NCBI RefSeq assembly: GCF_037991315.1
Contig: NZ_CP150300.1
Location: 4,774,001-4,838,000 of the forward strand
DNA: 64,000 nt
Origin: Paenibacillus sp. FSL H8-0079
Lineage (GTDB): Bacteria; Bacillota; Bacilli; Paenibacillales; Paenibacillaceae
Direction of reading: 5' to 3'
Part shown: piece by piece, positions 45,768-53,628 of the stretch
Layout of the letters: each line of letters begins with the position of its first letter
Position numbering within the stretch: position 1 is the stretch's first letter
Position numbers and translations under genes: made by a program
The notes under the pieces: generated by a model
Databases searched by the model: none
Seen by the model: the letters and a program-made list of their open reading frames with translations, nothing else
Told to the model about the DNA's origin: nothing

Positions 45768-46784
45768 TTAAGGCACCAACTTTTCAACAACGTAGTCCAT
45801 CAATTTTACAGAACCAATCGGACCCACACCGGATACGAATTGGCTTGTCTTCAACGGGAAGACATGATCATTCTTCACAGCCTCCAGATTCGCCCACACC
45901 TGGCTTGCTTTCAGATCTTCCATAGATTTCTTCGTGTCATAACCTACGAGGGTTCTGTCTTCCAGGAAAATATAATCCGGATTCATCTCAGGCAAGAATT
46001 CCAGGGAGAACTGGCTAAACCAATCTGTAGAGTCTTTGATCGCTTCAGGACTATTCAGGCCCAGGATATCATAGAAGAAGACACTGCTGCTTCCTCCTTT
46101 GGGACCCATGAAACGGTAACGATTGTGCTCTACCCGGAGAACCAATACCGTCTTGTCTCCAAGGGCTGCCGCAATTTTCTCTTTCGCTTGTGAAGCTTTC
46201 TCGTCGAATTCGGCCAGTACTTTGGCAGATTCTTCGGTCTTATCGAATATGGCACCCAGCTTCGGCATAGCACGCTTCATTTCACTGTTGGCATCCACAG
46301 CCACCGTTGGAGCGATTTTGGACAACTCGTCATATACGCCCTGCTCCATACCTTCTCCAGCGGTAAGGATCATATCCGGTGACAAGGCAAGCAACTGCTC
46401 ATAGTTATATTGATATTGCTCAACTTCAATGATCTGAACTCCGTGTTCTTTCAAATAATCAGGGCGGTATTCCGCTTCAACCTCCGGAGTTAACAAGACG
46501 ATTTGGGGTGTGATACCCATCTCAATCAAATACTCCGCATAGATCGAATCGAACACAAGCAGATTTTGAGGATGGGTCGGAATCGTTACTTCTCCGAACT
46601 GATCCTGCACCACCTTAGTCGCACTTTCATTCGCTGCTTCTTCCGTTGTACTTGCTTCTCCTTCAGTCTGGGTACTTGATGTTCCAGCTGTAGTGTTCTC
46701 TTCAGTAGTTCCACCGGAACATGCCGCCAGCATAATACTGATCACCAACAGCATAATGCCCAACCCTTTAAATCTTCGTGACAT
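45768..46784 (-). CDS. Siderophore-binding ABC transporter lipoprotein
   Basis: A 338-residue lipoprotein with lipobox LAAC (Cys about 21), a Thr/Glu-rich linker and a FecB-like domain (about 60-335). It has blocks in common with the AraC fusion encoded upstream at 46887: HGVQIIEVEQYQYNYEQL versus HGVQMLEVTQYEVEIELV, and LLRVEHNRYRFMG versus LLRVEAFGYRYLG. It is followed without a gap by the ferredoxin-NADP reductase gene. A strong overlapping Fur site lies 26 nt upstream of the ATG. Confidence 0.92.
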   Translation of the reverse strand: MSRRFKGLGIMLLVISIMLAACSGGTTEENTTAGTSSTQTEGEASTTEEAANESATKVVQDQFGEVTIPTHPQNLLVFDSIYAEYLIEMGITPQIVLLTPEVEAEYRPDYLKEHGVQIIEVEQYQYNYEQLLALSPDMILTAGEGMEQGVYDELSKIAPTVAVDANSEMKRAMPKLGAIFDKTEESAKVLAEFDEKASQAKEKIAAALGDKTVLVLRVEHNRYRFMGPKGGSSSVFFYDILGLNSPEAIKDSTDWFSQFSLEFLPEMNPDYIFLEDRTLVGYDTKKSMEDLKASQVWANLEAVKNDHVFPLKTSQFVSGVGPIGSVKLMDYVVEKLVP

Positions 46785-46809
46785 GATATACTTCGCCCCT
46801 TATATATGT

Positions 46810-46830
46810 TGATAATGATAATTATTATCA
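46810..46830. promoter_or_regulatory. Extended overlapping Fur boxes
   Basis: A TGATAAT heptamer and an ATTATCA heptamer are separated by GATAATT, giving a 21-bp inverted-repeat region that can hold two overlapping Fur sites. Confidence 0.8.
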
Positions 46831-46886
46831 AATAGTATCAAATAAGAAGTGTTGCTTCCATAGCATATCGTGCGCATTCAGTTGGA

Positions 46887-48512
46887 TTATTGTGCTATCT
46901 CATGAAGAGGTTCCGTAAGATTGCGAATGATCTGATTGAGAATCAGGGCATGTCCCGTAATTCCGTGGCCGTCTACCCACAGATGGGTATCTACGTAAAA
47001 TACCCGATTATTTTTTACAGCCTTCAACTCGTTCCATTGTGGACTCTCCCATAGTTTCCTCATATTCTCTTCAGCACTGAAGTGCTGCATGATGCGCTTC
47101 TCCACAAAAAGATAATCGGGATTGGCTTGTGTCAGCAGATCAAGCGAACACGGGTTAAACCAGGCTGTACCTGGTTGCAGTACTTGCGGCAGTGCTAATC
47201 CAAGCTGTTCATATAACAATTGTGATACCCCGTGTGAATGCCCCCCCAGATATCGATAACCAAATGCTTCTACCCTCAGCAGCATGACTGTGGATGCGGA
47301 TTGAATGATCGGTTGCAACTGTTGCTTCGCTACACTGACTTCGTGTTTCATCTGCTGATGCAGTCTATGAGCCTCTTCTTCTTTATAAAACCAGGCTGCC
47401 ATTTGATTGAGCATTGGTTCTACATCTTGATGAAGTCCGGTTAGAATCGGTGCAATTGTGCGCAACTCCCTTTTGACCTCTTCCGTCAATACGTTTCCTA
47501 TCAACATCTCCGGTTGAACTTGTCGAACAAGTTCTATCTCCACCTCATACTGTGTAACCTCCAGCATCTGCACTCCGTGCGCTATAAATTGTTCATGGTG
47601 ATGTGGGGACAGCAGGATTGGGGTGACCACTACGGCATGGGGGATGACACCCAGATGAATCATAATTTCTGCACAGATTGGAGAAAGTGATACGATCTTT
47701 CGCTGCGTCATCGTCTGCCTATATATCTTAGGTGATACGCCAGTCAGTTGTTTGAAGCGTCGGCTAAAATAATGAGCATCTTCAAATCCAGATTTTTTGG
47801 CAATATCCTGTGAGGTTGCATCTGTTAATAACAGTTCTTCCTGCGCACGGTAGATCCGGTAGTGTGCCAGATAATCCAGAGGTGGCTTACCATATCGTTC
47901 ACTAAATTTGCGGGAATAATGCCATGGACTAATACCGGCGATCTGAGCTAACTGTGTACGTGTTATGACCTGATCATAATGCTGCTGCATGTAGTCAATG
48001 GAGCGAAGTATACCGTGTTCTGGCTTCAACTCGTCATCCGGCTGTTTCCGATATAGATTACTTAACAACTCATATAACAAATGCTGATTGCCAACCCTTT
48101 CTGCACTCTGATCCTGTGAATGCACTTCACTCCAATGCTGAATGATACTTGCCAAACCTCCACCGGACAGTTGCACTTTCTGATACGCCTCTCCTGACGG
48201 TAACCGCCATTCGAACTTCTCAGCTTCCCGTCGCTCATGCAGCACCAAATATGTATCGAACTGAACATGCCAGCCTGCCAAATCCAGATTACCACCTTCA
48301 ATGACCTCCATTACGGAGTTCTCTTCGAGCGCAATTAATTCTCCAAAGGAGACATGAACTCGGTGTCCATTTATATTCCAGACCGCTTTTCCATCAATAA
48401 TAAATATCAAGGTGTGACTGAAAAAGTGGTGCAGTTCGCCTTTTGTTATCCATGCATTGGTTAATGCCTTCGTCGACTTCCACTGAGCGATCCATTCCAT
48501 GTTGTCAGACAT
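46887..48512 (-). CDS. Btr-like AraC regulator with C-terminal siderophore-binding domain
   Basis: A 541-residue fusion: N-terminal cupin-like domain (about 25-110), AraC DNA-binding domain (about 170-268: RTQLAQIAGISPWHYSRKFSE; SQDIAKKSGFEDAHYFSRRFKQ) and a FecB-like domain (about 275-530) with no signal peptide. It is cytosolic, like Btr. The binding domain is closest to the lipoprotein at 45768, which lies directly downstream on the same strand. AAAGGA lies 7 nt before the ATG. No Fur box is visible before this gene, unlike its two counterparts, so it may be made constitutively. Confidence 0.9.
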   Translation of the reverse strand: MSDNMEWIAQWKSTKALTNAWITKGELHHFFSHTLIFIIDGKAVWNINGHRVHVSFGELIALEENSVMEVIEGGNLDLAGWHVQFDTYLVLHERREAEKFEWRLPSGEAYQKVQLSGGGLASIIQHWSEVHSQDQSAERVGNQHLLYELLSNLYRKQPDDELKPEHGILRSIDYMQQHYDQVITRTQLAQIAGISPWHYSRKFSERYGKPPLDYLAHYRIYRAQEELLLTDATSQDIAKKSGFEDAHYFSRRFKQLTGVSPKIYRQTMTQRKIVSLSPICAEIMIHLGVIPHAVVVTPILLSPHHHEQFIAHGVQMLEVTQYEVEIELVRQVQPEMLIGNVLTEEVKRELRTIAPILTGLHQDVEPMLNQMAAWFYKEEEAHRLHQQMKHEVSVAKQQLQPIIQSASTVMLLRVEAFGYRYLGGHSHGVSQLLYEQLGLALPQVLQPGTAWFNPCSLDLLTQANPDYLFVEKRIMQHFSAEENMRKLWESPQWNELKAVKNNRVFYVDTHLWVDGHGITGHALILNQIIRNLTEPLHEIAQ

Positions 48513-48663
48513 ATCGTTATCCTTTCAAGGGGAATAATCATCCCGATTTATACATTTCACTATATCAAAATATATGACAACTCCATAACCAACAAGCTAT
48601 GGCTTGAATAAAATGGAGGACAGCTATTATACATTTCATACTTGTATTCTTCAGATAAAAAAC

Positions 48664-48698
48664 AAAAAAAGCCCGTACCATCAGGTACAAGCTCTTTC
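48664..48698 (-). terminator. Terminator after the PTS gene
   Basis: Read on the minus strand, AAAGAGCTTGTACC and GGTACGGGCTTTTTTT form the stem and tail. Confidence 0.8.
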
Positions 48699-48740
48699 TT
48701 ACAACTTTAATACTACTTTTTCAAAAGTACGTTCTACGTA

Positions 48741-50144
48741 TTACTCGATGCTAGCTTTCGGTGCTGCCTGTCCCGATTTCTGTCCTTTTCCTGCCATCCA
48801 ATACGTCAGTCCACCAGAGACAACGAAAGCAATAACCACACCAATACAGGTGTGTAACAGATTCAGGCTCCCCTCTTCGATGAAGAGCGGGAGGCTGACC
48901 AAGCTCGGATTGCCAACGATAGCGAAAGCCTTGACAGATAACAACCCGAAGTACAGTCCACCCGCTGCTCCACCCAGCAGTGCCGAGTAGAAAGAGGATC
49001 TCTTTCTCATGTTGACCGCATACAATGCAGGCTCTACGACTCCCAGGAGTGCTGTTCCAGTAGCCCAGAAAGCCAGTCTTCTGGATGTTGGCTCTTTCGA
49101 GCGCAGACCGTTTGCGAGCGAGGCCCCTGCTTGTCCAATAATCGCCACCATCATAGCAGCAATCACCATGGAACCACCATCCATAACCATTTCATTAATT
49201 ATGATGGCAAGTACCCAGTAGTGTAATCCCATAACTAACATCAGCGAGAAGACCGCTCCCAATAACATTATCGTCACCACTGGAGCGTTAGCTAACAGTG
49301 AATCCAATGCCTCTGGCAGATATTCATCGACCCAGGTGCCGACTGGACCGAGGATCATTAAGACCAGTGGGACAAGAATCAATAACGTCAGGAATGGTGC
49401 AACCATCCCTTTGGAGAATTTTGGACTTATTCGTTGAACGGCTTTTTCCAGATAGGCCGCTGCACAGATCGTTAGAATGACCCAGATGGCAGTAGTGTAA
49501 AAAGCCGGCTGGGACACGAGTGGCAAGCCCAGTAAATGGACGTCTTGTTCACCTGACATCATCATGGTCATCTCCGGATGGAACATCAATCCGCCAATAG
49601 ATGCTGCAACATAGATATTGCTTTTCAACCGATACGCTGTGCTGATTGCTACCAGTACAGGCAGTAGATAAATCACACTATTTCCAATGATCCTGAATAT
49701 CGTAAAGGTCTGACTGTCCATCAGTGCAGAAGAATCGGCTGAACCGTAAGTATCCATTAACGTAATTATAGCGAGTAAAATCTTAATTACGGCGGCTCCG
49801 AGAATCGCAGGCATCAAGGGCCGAAACACATCGGATACAAAATGTAAGATCGAGAACCTGTTCTTCTTCGCGTGTCCTGCTTCCTGCAATGCTGTTCCTT
49901 CCGCTGCCCCCACGCCCTGAAGCGCATTGTAGATCCGGGAAGATTCATCTCTTATTGCCAGATGACACTGCTCACCTGTTACCCGAATATCTGCCACAAC
50001 ATCTGTGGAGGCAAGAACCGACATGTTCAATTGGGTACTGTCCTTCAGTACCAACGTCGTTGTACCCTTATTGTGTTCTACGAGCTTGATGTTCTCCTTG
50101 CCACCTGCGAGTTTCAACCAATCTTCAATCTGTGTGTCATGCAT
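48741..50144 (-). CDS. PTS EIIBC permease, glucose/beta-glucoside superfamily, with degenerate EIIB
   Basis: A 467-residue protein with an N-terminal EIIB-like domain (about 1-80) and an EIIC domain (about 95-455) of about ten helices. The EIIC substrate motif reads GVVEPALYAVN. In active EIIB domains the phosphorylated Cys sits in a THCxTRLR loop after GGKENI; here GGKENI is kept (14-19) but the loop reads EHNKGTTTL, so Asn25 occupies the Cys position. The domain cannot be phosphorylated in the usual way. No EIIA, hydrolase or antiterminator adjoins. AGGAG lies 10 nt before the ATG at 50144; a start 18 nt earlier would place that site inside the gene. Confidence 0.85.
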   Translation of the reverse strand: MHDTQIEDWLKLAGGKENIKLVEHNKGTTTLVLKDSTQLNMSVLASTDVVADIRVTGEQCHLAIRDESSRIYNALQGVGAAEGTALQEAGHAKKNRFSILHFVSDVFRPLMPAILGAAVIKILLAIITLMDTYGSADSSALMDSQTFTIFRIIGNSVIYLLPVLVAISTAYRLKSNIYVAASIGGLMFHPEMTMMMSGEQDVHLLGLPLVSQPAFYTTAIWVILTICAAAYLEKAVQRISPKFSKGMVAPFLTLLILVPLVLMILGPVGTWVDEYLPEALDSLLANAPVVTIMLLGAVFSLMLVMGLHYWVLAIIINEMVMDGGSMVIAAMMVAIIGQAGASLANGLRSKEPTSRRLAFWATGTALLGVVEPALYAVNMRKRSSFYSALLGGAAGGLYFGLLSVKAFAIVGNPSLVSLPLFIEEGSLNLLHTCIGVVIAFVVSGGLTYWMAGKGQKSGQAAPKASIE

Positions 50145-50321
50145 TATGTACAATCTCCTCATGTTACGGTAAACCCGTGTTTTGTGATGTGATACGTTCT
50201 AATATGCCTCTATCTATATAGACATTTCCACGAAAAAACTTCAATAGGATAATAAAACTAATTTTCCTTACATTTCATGTTTATTTATACAAGGTATATG
50301 GACCTACTAAGGTCGAAAAGC

Positions 50322-50349
50322 AAAAAAGCCTACTCGTATGTAGGCTCTT
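50322..50349 (-). terminator. Terminator after the 50362 gene
   Basis: AGCCTAC/GTAGGCT stem followed on the minus strand by TTTTTTG. Confidence 0.8.
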
Positions 50350-50361
50350 CTCCATCTTTAT

Positions 50362-51483
50362 TTATAAGTCATACTCGCCGTATTCACAGCCGACATTCGC
50401 GGTCATCAGATGATCGATAAGTATCACCCTGCCCTGCTGCTTTTTATACAATTTGATCTCTCCCCGCCCGGTTCCACCATTCCACAGCCGATTGTGAAGT
50501 TTCTTCCCGTTCGGAGCTTCGTAATTCACCAGCAGCATCTCGTTCTTCGGACATGAAATATCAATCTGAATGGCGTATCCGCTATTTTGCGAGGACACGT
50601 TCCAGACAATCTCATCATCGGTTTCATGGCAGTCGAACTTTGTGCGGGTAAACGTCCAGAATTTGGAGAAATTGAATTCATAGCTCTGACCCTCATAATA
50701 AAAATCAATCAACAACTTGCGATCCAATGGAACGCCAAACACTTTGGGTTTACCTCCTCCTACATCAAAAACGGAGTTTTCCAGCCGTCTGCCACTGATC
50801 TTGCTTATCAGATTACAGCTACTGAGCCAGACCCAAGGGCTTGTAAAATCCCCACCCCAGTTTTTATCCGCATATCCATATGAAGTTTTAGGGGAAATAG
50901 TATAGGTCACACCATCCAGTATGACGGTTCCCTCATATTCCGTCTTCATTCCTTCCGCGTGCCAGAACATCTCAAAGGCATTCATCGCCCGAAACATACT
51001 CGCGGCACCATATCCAACATGGAATGCAACCTGCTTGTCGATCTTAAGATCCCAGCTCATCTGCCCACTATCGCTCATATACTCCGGGTGCTTCTCACCT
51101 TCTTCCTTCGATAGGGCTACCGAGCCCTTCATGCTTGTTTCGGATAACGTACAATCTCCTACAACCAAATCAAGCTGGTCCGAACGCATCTTCATATGAT
51201 CGATACCATAGAATCGGTGGATTTGTTTCGCATTTTCGCCCCAATGCCCCGCCTTGATCATGACATACGAAGGCTTGTTCGTTGTGCCCGGCAGCTGTCC
51301 AAATACGGGGTGTTCTCCACCCAACGCAGGGTTAATAATAAAATACTCAATAAAAAATGATTTTTCTTCCCCTGTCTGTTCATTCTTGCCTGTAAAAGAG
51401 TGCCACCACCAATCATAACCTCTAGATGCCAGAGGTCCTTTCTCCAACATGTATCGATTTCTGCGCTTGTCCTGTTTATTCAT
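50362..51483 (-). CDS. Tocopherol-cyclase-like (lipocalin-type) protein
   Basis: A 373-residue protein with no signal peptide or membrane segment. The early WWWHSFTG, the central YGYADKNWGGDF and the beta-rich remainder match the tocopherol cyclase / CrtC-AttH lipocalin-like group. Bacterial members lack tocopherol synthesis and their substrate is unknown. It stands alone between the PTS gene and hcp, each with its own terminator. I am moderately sure of the family and make no claim on the reaction. Confidence 0.6.
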   Translation of the reverse strand: MNKQDKRRNRYMLEKGPLASRGYDWWWHSFTGKNEQTGEEKSFFIEYFIINPALGGEHPVFGQLPGTTNKPSYVMIKAGHWGENAKQIHRFYGIDHMKMRSDQLDLVVGDCTLSETSMKGSVALSKEEGEKHPEYMSDSGQMSWDLKIDKQVAFHVGYGAASMFRAMNAFEMFWHAEGMKTEYEGTVILDGVTYTISPKTSYGYADKNWGGDFTSPWVWLSSCNLISKISGRRLENSVFDVGGGKPKVFGVPLDRKLLIDFYYEGQSYEFNFSKFWTFTRTKFDCHETDDEIVWNVSSQNSGYAIQIDISCPKNEMLLVNYEAPNGKKLHNRLWNGGTGRGEIKLYKKQQGRVILIDHLMTANVGCEYGEYDL

Positions 51484-51618
51484 ATGGGATGACCGCCTTA
51501 CGGAGGGATTGATTTCGTTTTACAATGTACTAGTGATGTATACCGCTGTTGATCCCATCCTAACTGAAGAACTTATCATGTGCAATAATACGCTCCATGT
51601 TGTATCCTCATAGCAAAG

Positions 51619-51638
51619 AAGTCGTGCTACGCACGACT
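51619..51638 (-). terminator. Terminator after hcp
   Basis: AGTCGTGC and GCACGACT form a perfect 8-bp stem with a 3-nt loop, followed on the minus strand by TTCTTTG. Confidence 0.65.
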
Positions 51639-51668
51639 CCCTATATACTTTACTGTATCCTTTTCCCC

Positions 51669-52961
51669 TTATGACAGTGCCAACATCGCGTTCATATCTT
51701 CTTCTGCCGTTGTAATTAACTTCAGACCAAACATATCCACGAGCACATCCAAGACACCTTCCGATATGAACTCAGGTGGTTTCGGTCCAATCCGAATGTC
51801 CTGAATGCCGAGGCTGAACAGGCCGAGCAGGATCGCAACTGCTTTTTGCTCAAACCATGACAGTACGATGCTGACAGGTAATTCATTCACAGTACAGCCA
51901 AAAGCATCCGCCAAAGCCATGGCAATCTTCACCGTGGAACCGGAATTATTGCATTGACCCAGGTCGATATAACGCGGTATGCCGGTGTCTCCAACCGTAC
52001 CATAATCCACATCGTTGAAGCGGAACTTACCACAGGATGTCGTCAGAATAACGGTGTCATTCGGCAACGATGTAGCCAATTCACGATAGTAGTTGCCACC
52101 TTTGCCTGGTGCATCACAGCCTGCAATAACGAAGAATCGACGGATATGACCGTCTTTCACCGCCTGAATAATCTCGGGCGCAAGTCCGATCACCGTCTCG
52201 TGATGGTATCCTGTCGTTAAGACTTGCTCGGACTGTACATTAGCCGCTGGTAGTGACAATGCACGTTCAATCAGAGGTGAGAAGTCATCCTCTGTAATTT
52301 TGGCAACGCCCTCCAGACCCGCCACTTCGTATGAGAAAAAGCGGTCAGCATATGTGCCTTTGATCGGCATGACACAGTTGGTCGTTGCGAGAATAGCACC
52401 CGGGAATTGTTCAAACAGTCTACGCTGATCGTACCAGGCTTTACCGATATTACCCTTGAGATGGGCATATTTCTTCAGCGCCGGATAACCGTGCGCAGGC
52501 AACATTTCCGAGTGGGTATAGATGTTGATTCCTTTCCCTTCGGTTTGACGAAGCAACTCCTCCAATGCATACAGATTATGCCCTGTCACCACGATACATT
52601 GTCCTTCGATCTGGTTCTGACTAACCGTAATCGGTTGCGGTACACCAAAGCGGTCCGTGTGCGCACGATCCAGCACGTCCATAATGCGGATTGCTGCATT
52701 ACCAACCTTCATCGTCATCTCCAGATGTTCTTGTACATTAAAATTCGAGTTCGTTAATGTCATATATAATGCCTCATGTGTAATCCGATCCACCTCAGGA
52801 TCAGAATATCCCAACTGGCGTGCGTGTGTTGCATAAGCAGCGATGCCTTTTAACGCAAAGATCATCGTATCCTGCAAACTTGCGATCGTTTCATTTTTGC
52901 CGCATACCCCAACGACGGTACACCCGCCACTCGGCGTCTGTTCGCACTGATAACAAAACAT
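51669..52961 (-). CDS. hcp: Hybrid cluster protein (hydroxylamine reductase-like), short class
   Basis: A 430-residue hybrid-cluster protein. Four Cys at positions 3, 6, 14 and 20 bind the N-terminal Fe-S cluster. The downstream blocks CIVVTGHNLYAL, TTNCVMP, IAGCDAPGKG, TSCGKFRFND and LGQCNNSGS supply the hybrid-cluster Cys, His and Glu ligands. At 430 residues it is one of the shorter Hcps, which lack the extra N-terminal helical domain. The protein reduces nitric oxide or hydroxylamine and protects under nitrosative, low-oxygen conditions. The ATG at 52961 puts the first Cys at residue 3 and has GGAGG 10 nt upstream. No hcr reductase gene adjoins. Confidence 0.93.
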   Translation of the reverse strand: MFCYQCEQTPSGGCTVVGVCGKNETIASLQDTMIFALKGIAAYATHARQLGYSDPEVDRITHEALYMTLTNSNFNVQEHLEMTMKVGNAAIRIMDVLDRAHTDRFGVPQPITVSQNQIEGQCIVVTGHNLYALEELLRQTEGKGINIYTHSEMLPAHGYPALKKYAHLKGNIGKAWYDQRRLFEQFPGAILATTNCVMPIKGTYADRFFSYEVAGLEGVAKITEDDFSPLIERALSLPAANVQSEQVLTTGYHHETVIGLAPEIIQAVKDGHIRRFFVIAGCDAPGKGGNYYRELATSLPNDTVILTTSCGKFRFNDVDYGTVGDTGIPRYIDLGQCNNSGSTVKIAMALADAFGCTVNELPVSIVLSWFEQKAVAILLGLFSLGIQDIRIGPKPPEFISEGVLDVLVDMFGLKLITTAEEDMNAMLALS

Positions 52962-53039
52962 AATGGGTTCCCCTCCAAACATAGATTAAACACGCTTCGT
53001 TATGAAATAGCGTAACAGACCCCGATAGGAGCGAGTGTG

Positions 53040-53414
53040 ATGGTGCACACAGTTTCCGATCCAACATCTATATTTGGTTCTCTGACTGTGTATAGTCAAG
53101 AGAATTTCAGAGGATTACGAAGAGTATACCGTGGTAACTTGGGTATTGCCGATGTCGATTCTGTCCTAACCGGAATTGAGAGCCTGCGATTCTTCTCGAC
53201 GAATCCGAACGCCACACTTGTGCTGTTTGATCGGTCACGCTTTCGTGACAATTTCTATATATTGCGGGGAAATCGCAGCATTCGCGAACTGGATGATATC
53301 CTCAGAAGAGGTGACGTGGAGTCATTAATCGCTACGAATCAGCGGTTAACAGCCGCTCAGGTTCGCCGAATCCAGCGTACAGGAAACCTGCCTCCAGGTT
53401 ATCGTCTGATCTAA
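53040..53414 (+). CDS. Small protein with two beta/gamma-crystallin-like motifs
   Basis: A 124-residue protein with two Greek-key-like blocks: VYSQENFRGLRRVYRGNLG followed by ESLRF, and LFDRSRFRDNFYILRGNRS followed by ESL. These fit the Y/F-x(4-5)-F-x-G pattern of beta/gamma-crystallins, which often bind calcium; the second lacks the Gly. A basic helical tail follows. AGGAG lies 8 nt before the ATG. No signal peptide is seen. It is divergent from hcp. The family call is tentative. Confidence 0.55.
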   Translation: MVHTVSDPTSIFGSLTVYSQENFRGLRRVYRGNLGIADVDSVLTGIESLRFFSTNPNATLVLFDRSRFRDNFYILRGNRSIRELDDILRRGDVESLIATNQRLTAAQVRRIQRTGNLPPGYRLI

Positions 53415-53449
53415 ACTTTTCCCATTGTTATAACCAGTTCTAAGTTCCA

Positions 53450-53486
53450 TTCCAGTGATGTCTGTTATGTCTGTGCATCACTGGAA
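53450..53486 (+). terminator. Hairpin after the crystallin-like gene
   Basis: TTCCAGTGATG and CATCACTGGAA form a perfect 11-bp stem with a 15-nt loop, but the 3' side is AT-mixed rather than a T-run. Confidence 0.55.
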
Positions 53487-53628
53487 ATAATAACATTGGA
53501 AAAGAAGCATATCTCGGCTCATTCTGAAAAATACTGTGTACATAAAAAATATGGAAATGAAACGATTCTAGATTTTGCCCGTAAGGGTAATACACAGAGA
53601 GAAATCTAATATTCAAGGAGCTGGTCAA

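Noticed and set aside
48513..48600. Fur box before the 46887 regulator (GGAATAATCATCCCG)
   Set aside because: It matches the outer bases of the 7-1-7 consensus poorly and is not called.
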